Shown one piece after another: positions 1-28,800 of a stretch of 64,000 nucleotides of DNA; the first letter of the stretch is position 1; each line of letters starts with the position of its first letter. Origin of the DNA: Brachyhypopomus gauderio. Lineage: Eukaryota; Chordata; Actinopteri; Gymnotiformes; Hypopomidae. The notes under the pieces are model-generated. The model saw only the letters and a program-made list of their open reading frames with translations, made no database searches and was not told the DNA's origin. The position numbers and the translations under genes are program-made. The DNA is taken from the NCBI RefSeq assembly GCF_052324685.1, contig NW_027506988.1, positions 160,001 through 224,000 of the forward strand. Reading direction: 5' to 3'.

Positions 1-913
1 GACGCGGTTGTGTCTGGGGGTTCAGATATTGTAGGATATGTAATAAAACGTGCCCTCGGATGTAGGTATCAAGACGAACGTATCCGTAAGCTACATATCA
101 AAACTTGAATCGAGGGCAAATCACAAATATCTTTCGGTTGGATAGTGATGTTTTATATTTTTAATTTATATTGTAACATGATCGAGTAGTTATGTCCTGT
201 TTGGACGACATAAAAACAGATACGACCATTATAATAAGTATATTATGGAGAAGTGTAAAACATCCACAGGTTGGCTTATTATTTTGTGTTTGTCCATAGC
301 TACGTTGATACGTTATAAACTTAGAATACAGTCCAGCACCTGTGATATGAGATCTGACATAATGTGTAGTTTGACTAAATATATATTATAGTTTGTTTTC
401 ATCCATGCCTGACTGACGTTCAGACTGAAACCCTTAGCCAAGAACAGGTGTTTGTGATGGACTGCCTTGAGAAAGAACTCAAGTTATTATTAGTATTATA
501 TATATATTGTAGGCATTTGTCCACGGTACACTGTGTTCAAACAGAAATTCAGTAGTGTACCTATTTGTTTCTGTGACTTTATTTACTAAGTCAACCTTTT
601 CAATGTTGGTTTTCAATGACTGAAGCTGAGTCTTCAGGAAATGTAATTTTTCCTCACACGCACACATACTCAAAAAAACCCACAGGTCTCTCCAGCAAGC
701 AATAAGTAGATTGTAATAAAATAGGCCATTATACACTTTAGAGATACAGCTAGGTCTGCCACCGAGCACTTGGGTGAGGTATTTCAGGTTGGCTAAACCA
801 GAAAGATGGAAAATGCATAATTTACATCAGGCTTAATTTAGCCTGAGAATGAGTCGTCCTCTTCAACAGACAACCCCTCTTACGCACTCTGTCCATTTAC
901 ATCCATTCTGCAG
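1..913 (+). other. pcsk1: 3' part of pcsk1 intron 1
   Basis: This AT-rich stretch precedes the first recognisable pcsk1 exon. I looked for the exon that would encode the signal peptide and the start of the propeptide and did not find it, so exon 1 should lie left of the window. No other gene or repeat is visible here. Confidence 0.6.
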
Positions 914-17879
<16,966 letters not shown>

Positions 17880-18063
17880 GGGAGGGTGGGCGGAGGAGGA
17901 AGGAGGCAGGGACGAGCAAGAGCAGCATAGGGGAAGGGGAGGGGTCAGATGGAGGAGGCGGGGCCAGACGAGGAGGCGGGGCCAGGTAGAGGAGTTGATG
18001 TGGGGATCAAAAAAGGTTGTGAGGTATAACAAAATAAGGTACAATGATGCATGATGTGTCTGA

Positions 18064-18184
18064 GGGAAGGAAGGGCAGAGGAGGATGAGGAGGATGAAGG
18101 GCAGAGGAGGATGAGGAGGGTGAAGGGCAGAGGAGGATGAGGAGGATGAAGGGCAGAGGAGGATGAGGAGGGTGAAGGGCAGGC
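18064..18184 (+). repeat. About 26-bp GA-rich tandem repeat in the pcsk1 3' UTR
   Basis: Four to five copies of a unit containing GGGCAGAGGAGGATGAGGAG, starting about 185 bases after the pcsk1 stop and so probably transcribed in the 3' UTR. Confidence 0.8.
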
Positions 18185-19634
18185 CCGTCCCATCCTGGCA
18201 CAGAAGGACAACAACACTAACTCTTCCAGATGAGTTGTAGTGACTGTCACTGCTGTTTCTCATCTGTGAGCATATCAGCCTCTTGTAAATTTTTGTGGCT
18301 GTCTGTATGTCTCAAGTATTAAGCACTCCCATCTGCCCGAGACATTACCGGGACCATTTCTGTGCACTCCTCATGGTCACATGACCATTTATGAGCCCGA
18401 CTGAGCCTGGCTGGCGTGTGTCTGTCTGCAGTGGTAAGGCCGTTCTCCCGTGCTGTGGCCATCACATGTCCAGTGTTGTGACGGGTCCTGCTCTCACGCT
18501 TCTCCGACCTTCTCTGCCTTTACTTGATGACATCATACCGCTACCATTCCTTCTGCATGTCGTAATTAAGCGAGACACGTCCTTTAGAACGTTGTGATGA
18601 CGTAGTATTCTACATCGCTACAAAAAACGTGACCGTACAAAAGGTTCCTTATTTTAATTCCAACTTCTACTTCTCTTGCCATCTTTTACGTACAATCCAT
18701 TCTTATTGCACCAATTAAAAAAATATCTTAAATGCTATACAGATCTATATACATGTTTTGCTTTCTCACACAGAGCAGAAAAAAAATTAGATTTATTAAT
18801 TTAATTAGAATTATTTTATTATATTTTGATATACAAGAAGTCTGATACCAGGTTTCCTATCTTTGTAATTCTATGCTGTAGGTGTCCCTGAGGTGTCTCT
18901 AAAAAGTAACCCATCCCTTAGTTTGTTCATCAGAATCAAGGGATGCAAACGTTGACTTCATAGAGGTCCCAGGGAAATACATTTTCTAGTCAGGGTTAAA
19001 GCCCTGTGAGAGTTCAAACCCTGACTCTCCAAGTCCTACTCTCATCACAGGCAGAGGCAGGACATCTAGACTCCACTCAATTGAAACACTGGGGTTTTCT
19101 GCCAGTTTTTGCACAACAAAGGTTCATAATATGAAATAAAGGTTTATTTTTCTAAGGATTCCTAGTAATTTATGCAAATAAATAGAAAAAAAGGATTAAA
19201 CCCTGATATATCTTAATATCATTTTACCTCATGGGATAACCTCACTTGCCATAGTCAGAGTCTTTTTATTAATTTATTTGTGGCTTGCTGATTTCGGTCT
19301 AAGAACTCTTAAATATTTTATGACACTATGTACATGAGTAAATGGAGCCCAGTTGTTGTGTTGAAGTTACTGTCTGTGATTGGTATTTGTGAAGCAAGCT
19401 TTGAATGTCTTTTATCCCACAAGTTTCTGGCCAGTCATGAAGTAAATGCTCCATTTAACAGAGGTTTGAGTCAAACATGTTAACGAAACCAACTCATGCG
19501 CGCATACGTTTACAACAAAGGAATGTACCTCATAAGCCTGCTTTGGTTTGAGTGTCGTGAATGAGGCCTGGTTCAATGGTCCTGCAACCGTGTCCCCACT
19601 ACGCTGGCTACTGAAAGAATGTCCAGATACTCTG

Positions 19635-19679
<45 letters not shown>

Positions 19680-19964
19680 AAGAGCGTTTACATATGTCCT
19701 GTAATTTATACATTTTTCAATGTAGTCAGTGTTTATATGTTGATTGATTGATTGATGCTTCTGTCCAAAGTTGTTTACAAAAGCCGATATAGTTTAAATT
19801 ATGTATGAATATATCATATGGACTTTATCGTAATAAACTGTAAAGTTATCTTGCAAGTGAATGCGTTGTCATCTGTTTGTGTGGGCTTTGGGGTGCAAGC
19901 TGCTTGCAAATAGGTGGCAATGGTCTTCAGATCGTCCAGTGGGAGTAATAAGGACAAACTTTCC

Positions 19965-20020
<56 letters not shown>

Positions 20021-20780
20021 TGCATATATGCAGTCCTAAATGTCCGTTGCATGCTCTATTGCCATTAATAATTCAAATGTAATGCGCTTGGAAGAGAAGA
20101 CTGCAGTAAAATCGCGTCTACACACTACAAATCCAATACAGACGGCAGGAGTAGAGGGAATGTATAGTTATGATACGCAGATCCATATTCACACGACCAC
20201 ATTTGACCTATTATAAGCAATAAAAGACGAACTGATAGCTTTGGTACCATCCTTCAGTTTAGATAACTGTGATAATGCACTTTTCCACATACTGCAGAGG
20301 GGTGTGTGAGATCTGTATGTTAAAGAATATAGTGCCATCTGGTGGCAAAAAAGTGAGAAAACTTTTGGATAGATGGCCAGTAAATCGCAAAGCCTTCCTG
20401 GAATTAAGTTGTTTACATCCGTGTGGCTACTTCACGGCACTGTTTAGGCAGTTTATTTAACTGTTCAGCCTACGCATGTGTATGATCCATTCACCATATG
20501 CACACGGGTGACTTCTTTGGAAATACCAAAATGTATTAAATACCAAACTGTCACTATTCTGCCAAAGTGAAATTTTTGTTCCCAAGTGTACAGAATTTTA
20601 CATGAACAGTAATGATCCTATTGCTGTACTACGCACCCCGCTTTGGTGCAGCACACTCGTTCACTGTGGTATGTGCTCCTCTATTCTTTCTTTGGCCAGG
20701 ATTCCTTTCACATCTGGCTGCTTTGGGTTAGAGCCAGTGGAACGGATTCCCAAACCCCGAGGTTGAGAAGAGAAGGGTGA

Positions 20781-20842
<62 letters not shown>

Positions 20843-21011
20843 CAATGCAAGCATGGATCAAAAGATTCCACATGAGAGGAAGGAGACGAAGTAGAAGAGA
20901 GAAAACACCAGGATTGAAATTAGTGAGGAAAAAGATACAGAGAGAGAGAGAGAGGGAGAGAGAGAGAGAGAGAGAGAGAGAAATCCACACTGGGCTACAG
21001 AGGTGAGAGAG
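18185..21011. other. pcsk1 3' UTR and intergenic DNA before the GT6 gene
   Basis: AT-rich. An AATAAA at 19135-19140 is a plausible polyadenylation signal for pcsk1, and a second lies near 19832. Microsatellites occur at 19636-19676 (GA), 19966-20015 (CA), 20784-20840 (GA) and 20939-20981 (GA). No coding exon is seen. Confidence 0.5.
20939..20981 (+). repeat. (GA)n microsatellite just upstream of GT6 exon 1
   Basis: A GA repeat ends about 30 bases before the proposed GT6 start codon, so it lies in its 5' UTR or core promoter. Confidence 0.85.
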
Positions 21012-22905
21012 ATGGCACTGTTCCCATACTCCAGACTGTCCTCAGGTCAGTGAGTCTTTGCTTCATTATGTCTGTCTCTCTCATTCTCCCTATCACTCTC
21101 TTTCACTTCCTGCATGACTTCTTTATCTCTTCTTTCACTCACTCTTTTGACTTTCTTACCTCGTCTTCCTTTCTGGAAACGTGACGCGTCACCCATATTT
21201 TGTGTTACTGCTTGCAAGGTTAAGAATGTTTTGACATGAGACACCAGCCTGTGCCTCCTGGCTTTGGGCCACTGGAGCATCTCCTCAATTCCAATGTAAA
21301 TGATGTTGAGAATGACATAATAAGGTTCTGCGTTTTACTACTAATCATCTTCAAAATGTGCGCTGCTTTCATTTTCCATACGAAGGTGACACCTTCCCAA
21401 GAGATTTTTGCAAGCCGTCAACTTTTGGGCCAAACGCAGGGTATATGAAGTAGTAGAATAAATAATAGCCTTCAACTGTTTAAAAAAACCCCAACATGCT
21501 CCAGTTTAATGCGTTCAGATGTTTGGTCATGTGATATAACATTATGATGTGAAAATGATGTGCGTGGTATGTGTGAGGGTGGCCTGGTGGACATTAAGCA
21601 GATGTTCTATTCTAACATGCGGAATACCACAGTAATATACTTAATATAATGATATACAATGAAATACTTACTGATGGTGTTGCATAGAAACCTTTTCGGT
21701 GGTTGTGACTTACAGGTTTTTACTGTGGCAATCGGAGACAGCTGCTTTTGCTGTGTGTGTGTGTTCTCGCCGGACTGATCTGTAAGTGTACAATCCCGCT
21801 GCTTATGTTATCAACATACAACCACCTCCATCTCATACAGCAGCACCAACACGGTCATACAACACAGAAAAGCCAAGCAGTCCTTATGTACCATAACAAA
21901 TTCATTCATTAACATACCAAAAAGTTTCACCTTGTAAAACCTGTTGGAAATGTGCTACCATTGATTGTGTTTTCTTTAGACTTCATGGCCGCAAAAAGAA
22001 TTTCTGCTGTTTCCACATTTCCTACTCCCGTGTTGTCAGAGGAAAGACAAGCGAGGCTGGAAGGCAAAGACCTTCCCACCACGACACCCTGGGGTGCCCC
22101 TCTGGTGTGGGGGGACAGTGAATCCTCCACCAGGCGCAGAAACAAGTTTGCCCTTGGCCATGCCCAGGTGGGTCTGGCAGTCCTTGCAGTAGGGAACTAC
22201 AACCGCTTCCTGCGTAACTTCCTCTCCTCCGCCGAACACAACTTCCTGCTCAACGTCCTCGTCACGTACTACGTCCTGACAGACAAGCCACGCGAGCTGG
22301 ACCCGCCCCCGACTATGGGGCCCACCAGGAACCTGCGCATCATCCCCGTGGCTGAGATGCCGGGCTGGACAAGGCTGAGCTTACGACGCACGATTCTGCT
22401 GGCGTCCATTGTTAAAGAGCAGATTCACCAGGATGTGGACTACGTCTACTGTGCTGACGTTGACCAGGAGTTCATGAACCCAGTGGGCACGGAGATCCTA
22501 GGGAGGCTGACAGCCACGCTGCATCCAGAGTTCTTTGGAAGGCCACGTCACTCTTACCCTTACGAGACAGACCCAGACTCTCTGGCATACGTAGCAGATG
22601 AGGAAGGGGACTATTACTACACCTCCGAGTTCTACGGTGGGCTGTGCTCAGAGGTGTTGGCCATGCTGCAGGCTTGCTCTCTACTCATCCTGCAGGACCA
22701 GGACAGGGGTGTTCAGGCCCAGCAGTTGGAGGAGAGCTACCTGAACCGTTACCTGGTCAACCGCAAGCCCACCTGTGTGCTCTCACCAGAGTACAGCTGG
22801 TGGGAGTCACCCCAAACACCAGATATACCCACTCAGAGACTACACTCCATAGGCAGGCAATGCTTAGCTACAGGCAAGATGAAAGAAGACACAGTTGCTT
22901 GTTGA
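21012..22905 (+). CDS. Family-6 glycosyltransferase (ABO/alpha-Gal/Forssman-like)
   Basis: Golgi type II membrane enzyme predicted to transfer Gal or GalNAc in alpha-1,3 linkage from the UDP-sugar. Exons 21012-21045, 21716-21781 and 21980-22905 give 341 aa, close to human ABO (354) and GBGT1 (347). A short cytoplasmic tail precedes a membrane anchor (QLLLLCVCVLAGLIYF, about residues 19-35), then a short stem, then the catalytic domain, all in exon 3. Motifs aligned to ABO: PWGAPLVW at the domain start, the Mn-binding DVD in YCADVDQEF, EGDYYYTSEFYGG in the acceptor pocket, and LEESYLNRYL holding the catalytic Glu, followed by KPTCVLSPEYSWW. The pocket triplet is TSE, against LGG in blood group A and MGA in blood group B enzymes. 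The C-terminal KNHQAVR-type UDP-contact segment of ABO is not recognisable. I cannot assign sugar or acceptor, so no symbol is given. The start ATG in exon 1 is inferred from phase and the anchor. Confidence 0.9.
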
Positions 22906-23886
22906 GGAGAGGAGAGGACATGATGTTAAAAAGATCATTTGATCGGTGCATGATGACATTATGCTGCAAATATGTAGCATCAAAGTATGGAAACCTAATA
23001 ATTTTTCTGTAAATTTTATGAACATACAAAAGTTCAATGTTTTATTTCTCTTCCCAGTATGAGCTCAGTGCAGATATAAGATTTCCAGTAACACTGTGAA
23101 ACGTTTTGGTAAAGCTCTTGAGATTTAATTACCCTTTTTTTTGGCATTAGACAATTACAGGGATTAAATCCAGTCATGAGTGTTGTGTATCCTTTCCTTT
23201 AAACTGAAAAAAAAACCCTCTTGGTAAACAACAACCCAGCCTCACCATCTGGGTCCACTAAGAGATATGGCTCAAACATTTGTGTTTTCATGTGATAAGG
23301 GCTCGATGCACTTGGTACCCACTTTGACTGACTATATTGGGCAAACATTAACCCGGCCTCTTGTTCCAAGATCCTTAAATCCGTGGAAAGGGCAGAAGAA
23401 GGACAACAGAGCAGTGTTGCTCGTGCATGTTCCCCGTGCTAACCACGTCAACCACATCGTGACTACATCAAGGGCTAAGATGTTCTGACACTGCGGTGCA
23501 TCTGGACTTGCTGTGAACTCTGTTAACACAGAGCCAGAGTAAACTGATAGAGCTGGAGTGTGTGGTTTGTCGGTCTTCACATTTACCATGATTCTGTTCT
23601 TTGGGTTATTGCCGACTTTCAGCATACAGAAGGAAAAACCTTATAGTGCTTTTATTCACCTCAGTTCCACTAATGCTGTCTTGCTCTATTTTGGCACTGT
23701 TTTCCTATGTTTGCCAGATCTCCCCTATCACCCTTTCAGAGCAGATGGTTCCATCTCACCTTCTTTACCCTTTCCTCATGGCCAAACTAACACGTGCCTT
23801 GGTCTCACACCATCAAGAGGTTAGGGATATACCAAAGAACTTTGCACTCTTTACTAACTCTGATACTTATGATATTTATGTATCAG

Positions 23887-23918
<32 letters not shown>

Positions 23919-25820
23919 TTTGTGCTAAAGAAAACAGAAACAGAGAGCTAAACAGAGAACTTAATTTAATCTTGATTACAGTCTGACCATTATATAAATG
24001 TTCAAGTGATCGTGTCAGATACAAAACAATATGTCGTCTATCAAACTAAAACAAATATATACAGTTTATTTTCTTTCATGCCTATTGGAAACAAATGCAA
24101 AGGCCTTGATATTTACACGGTCTCTTGAAAGTCAAATGAGTCAGTCGTTATTTCAAACAGCAGGTTGTAAATGAGCTGATAGGATCCCATTCATGCTTTA
24201 GTGTATCCCTCAGCAGGCCAGCTTTGAGACGGGCAGGTCAGTCACCCAAAGTTTTGACGCAGCTGTCCTCGGCACTAATGACCTGCCACAATGAGCACTT
24301 GTGTCAACAGAGGGGTGGAGCTCAAGACACAAAATGTAATCAGACGTAAGGCCACTAACACGTCTGAATCATCTCAGTCTTCAGCTATTGTTCTCCTGAC
24401 ATGTTTGGAGACGATCTGTCATTAACATGAGAGAAGAGCCAAGAACTAATCAGAACTTCTTTCAAGTTTTCCACTGAAATATAAAGGAATGAATTATATT
24501 TACAATCACAAATGTGATGAAGGTTTGATGAAGGCAGCCCCAGAGGCCCATGGAAGTTCAACAGGAGTTGATGTGCCGCTCCTGTCAACAAAATATCTGT
24601 AATTACCAAATTTAGTGCAAAATCGATCATTCCTCAATATTACTGAGACAACATGTAAGTATAATTAAACTCCATCATCAGACTGTAAATGATTCACTGG
24701 GGCGTTACCAGTCATTGCAGTGAAAATGTCACAATAGCAACACATGTGTCTAGGTCTGAGCTTCTGTGATTAGGTGACAGCACCTCTCTCTGCAATTAAA
24801 CAAAACCCGTATTTATACATGTTAAACAAAATGGTTACACAGGTATTACCAATACTAGAAGGGACTGTTTTACCCTCTAATGTCAGAGACAGGGTATACC
24901 TGGTCAGCTGTTAACTAGGGCTTTGTAATCAGCACACACATCATGTATACTGTTACTTTAAACAGCATGTATTAAATTTAAGGTGTGGCAAGCTTGTTTT
25001 TGTAGGCTGAGTCTAATCTAGTGGATTCACGCAGCCTCTCCCACACCCATTCTACTACCATTCACTGCACCACACCAAAACACTGCATAATCACACTGCA
25101 GCCAGAACTGACTCTGTAAGATAGTGCAGGTGTGTATACATGTATAAAAAGCCCCAAGGATAAGACCTCGGATTATTCTGGGCAAAAAACCTGAAAAACA
25201 ACCCTTCCCTGACTTGTACAGTGACATACCGTTGAATATGGTATGTGAATAACAAGGTTGACAGTACAATGTTTGAATTATGTTTAGTTTACCACACAAA
25301 AAAAAAATTCTTTTGGTTTCTCACGTGAATGAGACACTTTAATACAGTTAGCCTGTGTGCAAAGACCACTAAGAATGTGCAGAATGTGACTTAGAGCACA
25401 AGGTACAAAATGCTCTGCAAATTACAACACGAGTGATTCTCAGGATCAACTTGAGTAGCTAATTTTGGCTGTTCGTGCTCAAAATGTTCAGAATTTCTCA
25501 GACTAGTTTTTAAGAACGGTCTTAATATATATATAATTGTAGCTCATATGAATAGTGTTAATATTAGCCCATCTACAAACCACGTTCAGAGAAGTAAACC
25601 GATAAGGACAAGTTGGAACAGCTTTTTTTTAAATCCCCAACAATACAAGACGCAAACCTATTCGTACACAACCTCTGAAAGGACCCCAAACATGCAAAAC
25701 GAGCAGGACTTTTGCTGTAATTTCTCCTAATGTGGAGCGAGTCCAACTCCTCCCTGTCTGAGTGGTTTCTGCCCCTATATGCACGCACGTCAGAGGGACT
25801 ATGGTCGCAGGCTGCTGAAG
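22906..25820. other. Intergenic, GT6 3' UTR to ell2 promoter
   Basis: No exon is recognised. A CA microsatellite lies at 23889-23918. No clear AATAAA follows the GT6 stop closely. The last 100 bases or so before 25821 become CpG-richer, as expected at the ell2 promoter. Confidence 0.5.
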
Positions 25821-28800
25821 ATGGCTGCTCTCTCCCAGGATGGGAGCTATGCACTCAATTGTGTCCGGAGTGCCGACAGAATCACCGTTTTGCATGTAAA
25901 ATTGACAGAGACGGCCATACGAGCGCTGGAAGGCTACCAGAACTGTAAGGTGAGTTGAAAAGTCTTGTCATCAGTTAACTTCTCGGACCTGGAGGGGAGA
26001 CGGCAGTGCCACGCACTGTTTGCTGGCCCCCCAAAAAAAGCAAGCTGGGAAGTGGCTTGGCTAACTTAAAGTTGTCGTTTTGCGTTTTGGGGGAGTTTTT
26101 TTTCCTTAAGAGATGTGTTTTTGAATATTAAAGTGCTGTAATTCTTAGAAAGGAAAACGTGTTTTAAAATGTTCTTTGAAGTGCTGAATGACTGGGTTTT
26201 TTAAAAAGGTGAAGTCAGGGCTAAAGTGCTGTCAGTGCCAACTCCGCAGTAATGGGCGAGCTGGGAGCTAAAGTTAGCCGGCTACCTCTCAAACTAGTTA
26301 TCCGAGCTGCCCACGGGCCTTTTCATCACATATACGTGCTTTGTGTGTCTTTCATATATTTTCACCCGCAATGGTGAATTAGTCGCAAACTGTCAGCTGT
26401 TTTCTGTGAAGGTAACTAAAGTAGCTAACGTTAGCTGTCTCGGGCTAGTTCTTCCTCTGGATATATTAATCTGGCCAGCTAACGGCTACATTAAAGATCT
26501 TTATCTCACAGATGGCTAGACAAACGTGTCTAAATTAGCTGAAGTTAACTGTTAATCGTTTAGATCGGTCGTGTTTTAAAAGTTGTAGCTTCCAGAAATA
26601 TGAGCAGGCTAACGTTAATCCATGTGGATCTTCATAAAAAAACTACGGACCGAAATGGAGTTTGTGCTCAGTAAATAAGAGTTTGAACTCGAATGGTTAG
26701 CGAGGTTTCTAGCTAAATACGAGACTTTATTTTAGATGTCGTCGTAACGACCGTTCACATTTGGGAAGTGGTCAGTTAATTTAATAGCGTTAGCCTGCTA
26801 GCCGGGGATAGCGCGCGGCTAACTATTCGGGGATAACTCCCTTTAGCCGTTCGGCTAACTATTCGGGGATAGCTCGCTTTAGCCGCTCGGCTAACTAGCC
26901 GGGGATAGCTCGCTTTAGCCGCTCGGCTAACTAGCCGGGGATAGCTCGCTTTAGTCGCTCGGCTAACTAGCCGGGCATAGCTCGCTTTAGTCGCTCGGCT
27001 AACTAGCCGGGCATAGCTCGCTTTAGCCGCTCGGCTAACTAGCCGGGCATAGCTCGCTTTAGCCGCTCGGCTAACTAGCCGGGCATAGCTCGCTTTAGCC
27101 GCTCGGCTAACTAGCCGGGCATAGCTCGCTTTAGCCGCTCGGCTAACTAGCCGGGCATAGCTCGCTTTAGCCGCTCGGCTAACTAGCCGGGCATAGCTCG
27201 CTTTAGCCGCTCGGCTAACTAGCCGGGGATAGCTCGCTTTAGCCGCTCGGCTAACTAGCCGGGGATAGCTCGCTTTAGCCGCTCGGCTAACTATCTCAAT
27301 TGGCAACCAGCGTGCTAGTTAACGTTAGTAGATGGTGTATTTGTCCAACTAATTAATCTACATCGTTTTATTTGTTGGTGGCTCCTTTTGTGAATGACCG
27401 TTTCTCGAGCGGTAGCTAAAGTAGCTGTCTAGGTTGTCAAACTTAACAGCGCGAGGCGAACGAAGCCCCATTTGTAGTGTGTCGCGGGGAGACGTGTGTG
27501 TAGCTCGGCGGTTTGTTAGCACCGTGGCTAACCAGCTGTGAAGATGCTGACGTAGCGCGTGCAGCTAACGGTCGGTTTAATCTCGTCTCGCGTCTGAGGA
27601 GATTATACTTCACCTTTTAGGTTAAAATTGCCGTTAGATTTTTGTGGTTTTTGTCCGTAGTAGATAACGACGCTAGCTTTAAACTTTGTTAGTAACTGGC
27701 ATACAACATTTACGATCCCACTTGCCTGACAAAATGCAAAAATAAAGTAATTCTCGTCGTTTCTAAAAGTTCAATAGCGAACACAACGAGTTGACTTGGG
27801 GGAAAAAAATATCTAGCGTTAACGAAAAGATGCGTTGTGTGGATTTTTAAAGCTGTCCACGGTCAAATTGCATACGAGGCAATGTTTAATTTAAAGCTAC
27901 AGGAGATTAATAAAAAACTAAAGTGAAGGTGGGATCTAAAACGGAAATCACTGACCCAAAAGATTAGCTATTGAGGAATCGTCCACCATATCTTTTAGTA
28001 TGAATAGACTTGATCAAGTATTACTTTTTTTCTGCAGTATTCTTCATGTAACTTGCACGTTTTAAAATAGCCTGTCAACGTTTATTTAAATCTGAAATAA
28101 TAAATGTGAGCAATAATTTAATTAGAAATTGAATTTCCAAAATACTTTAGAAACAATAGTTACATATAGGTTCATAATCTGCTAGTACTGTTAATTAGAC
28201 TGATATTTAAAAAAGCAATAATAGCTAAGGTTAAACATCTTTTAGTTATGCCAGGTGACTGATGTTTCCTGAGGTAAAATGTAAATATAGGGTTAAATGT
28301 AAATATAGGGTATGGAAATTTAGATTCTACATTTCTCAGAAGTCCAGCCACATATATGGGACTACTGCATGCTTTCTGGAAATAGTATGTTTAATATAAA
28401 TTGGCAATGTTGCCAAGCAAGCACTTACTGCTTCTTTATCTGAGAATGTCCTTCTGAATATGTGCATTAAATGTCTTAATGAAATGTGGTGCATCTGCCT
28501 GGTTTATCATCTTCACCATGTGTCTACCATGTAACTTGTTTAGTTGGGCCGCACATCCGTACTCTAGGCTTTGTGGTGGGTTTTATCCTACAGATACACA
28601 CATGAAAAGGAGATTTACTGTCCGCGTTATGTTGTCTAGATTTGTGAGAGGAGTTTCAGATGAGGCTGTGGTCCTTAGACCTACGCTGTCTGTCTCGGTC
28701 ATGTAGCCCTTGCTCTTATGTGATCGTTTAGCAGTCATGAGAGCTGTCCGGCTCTGGTTCTTCCTGCTGTAATGTGATCACCGCTGTGTGGATGTGTAGA

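Noticed and set aside
1..913. Possible pcsk1 exon 1
   Set aside because: No signal-peptide-like frame with a suitable donor is present; it should lie outside the window.
26776..27306. 176-codon minus-strand frame of [12 protein letters not shown] repeats
   Set aside because: By-product of the 36-bp minisatellite in ell2 intron 1.
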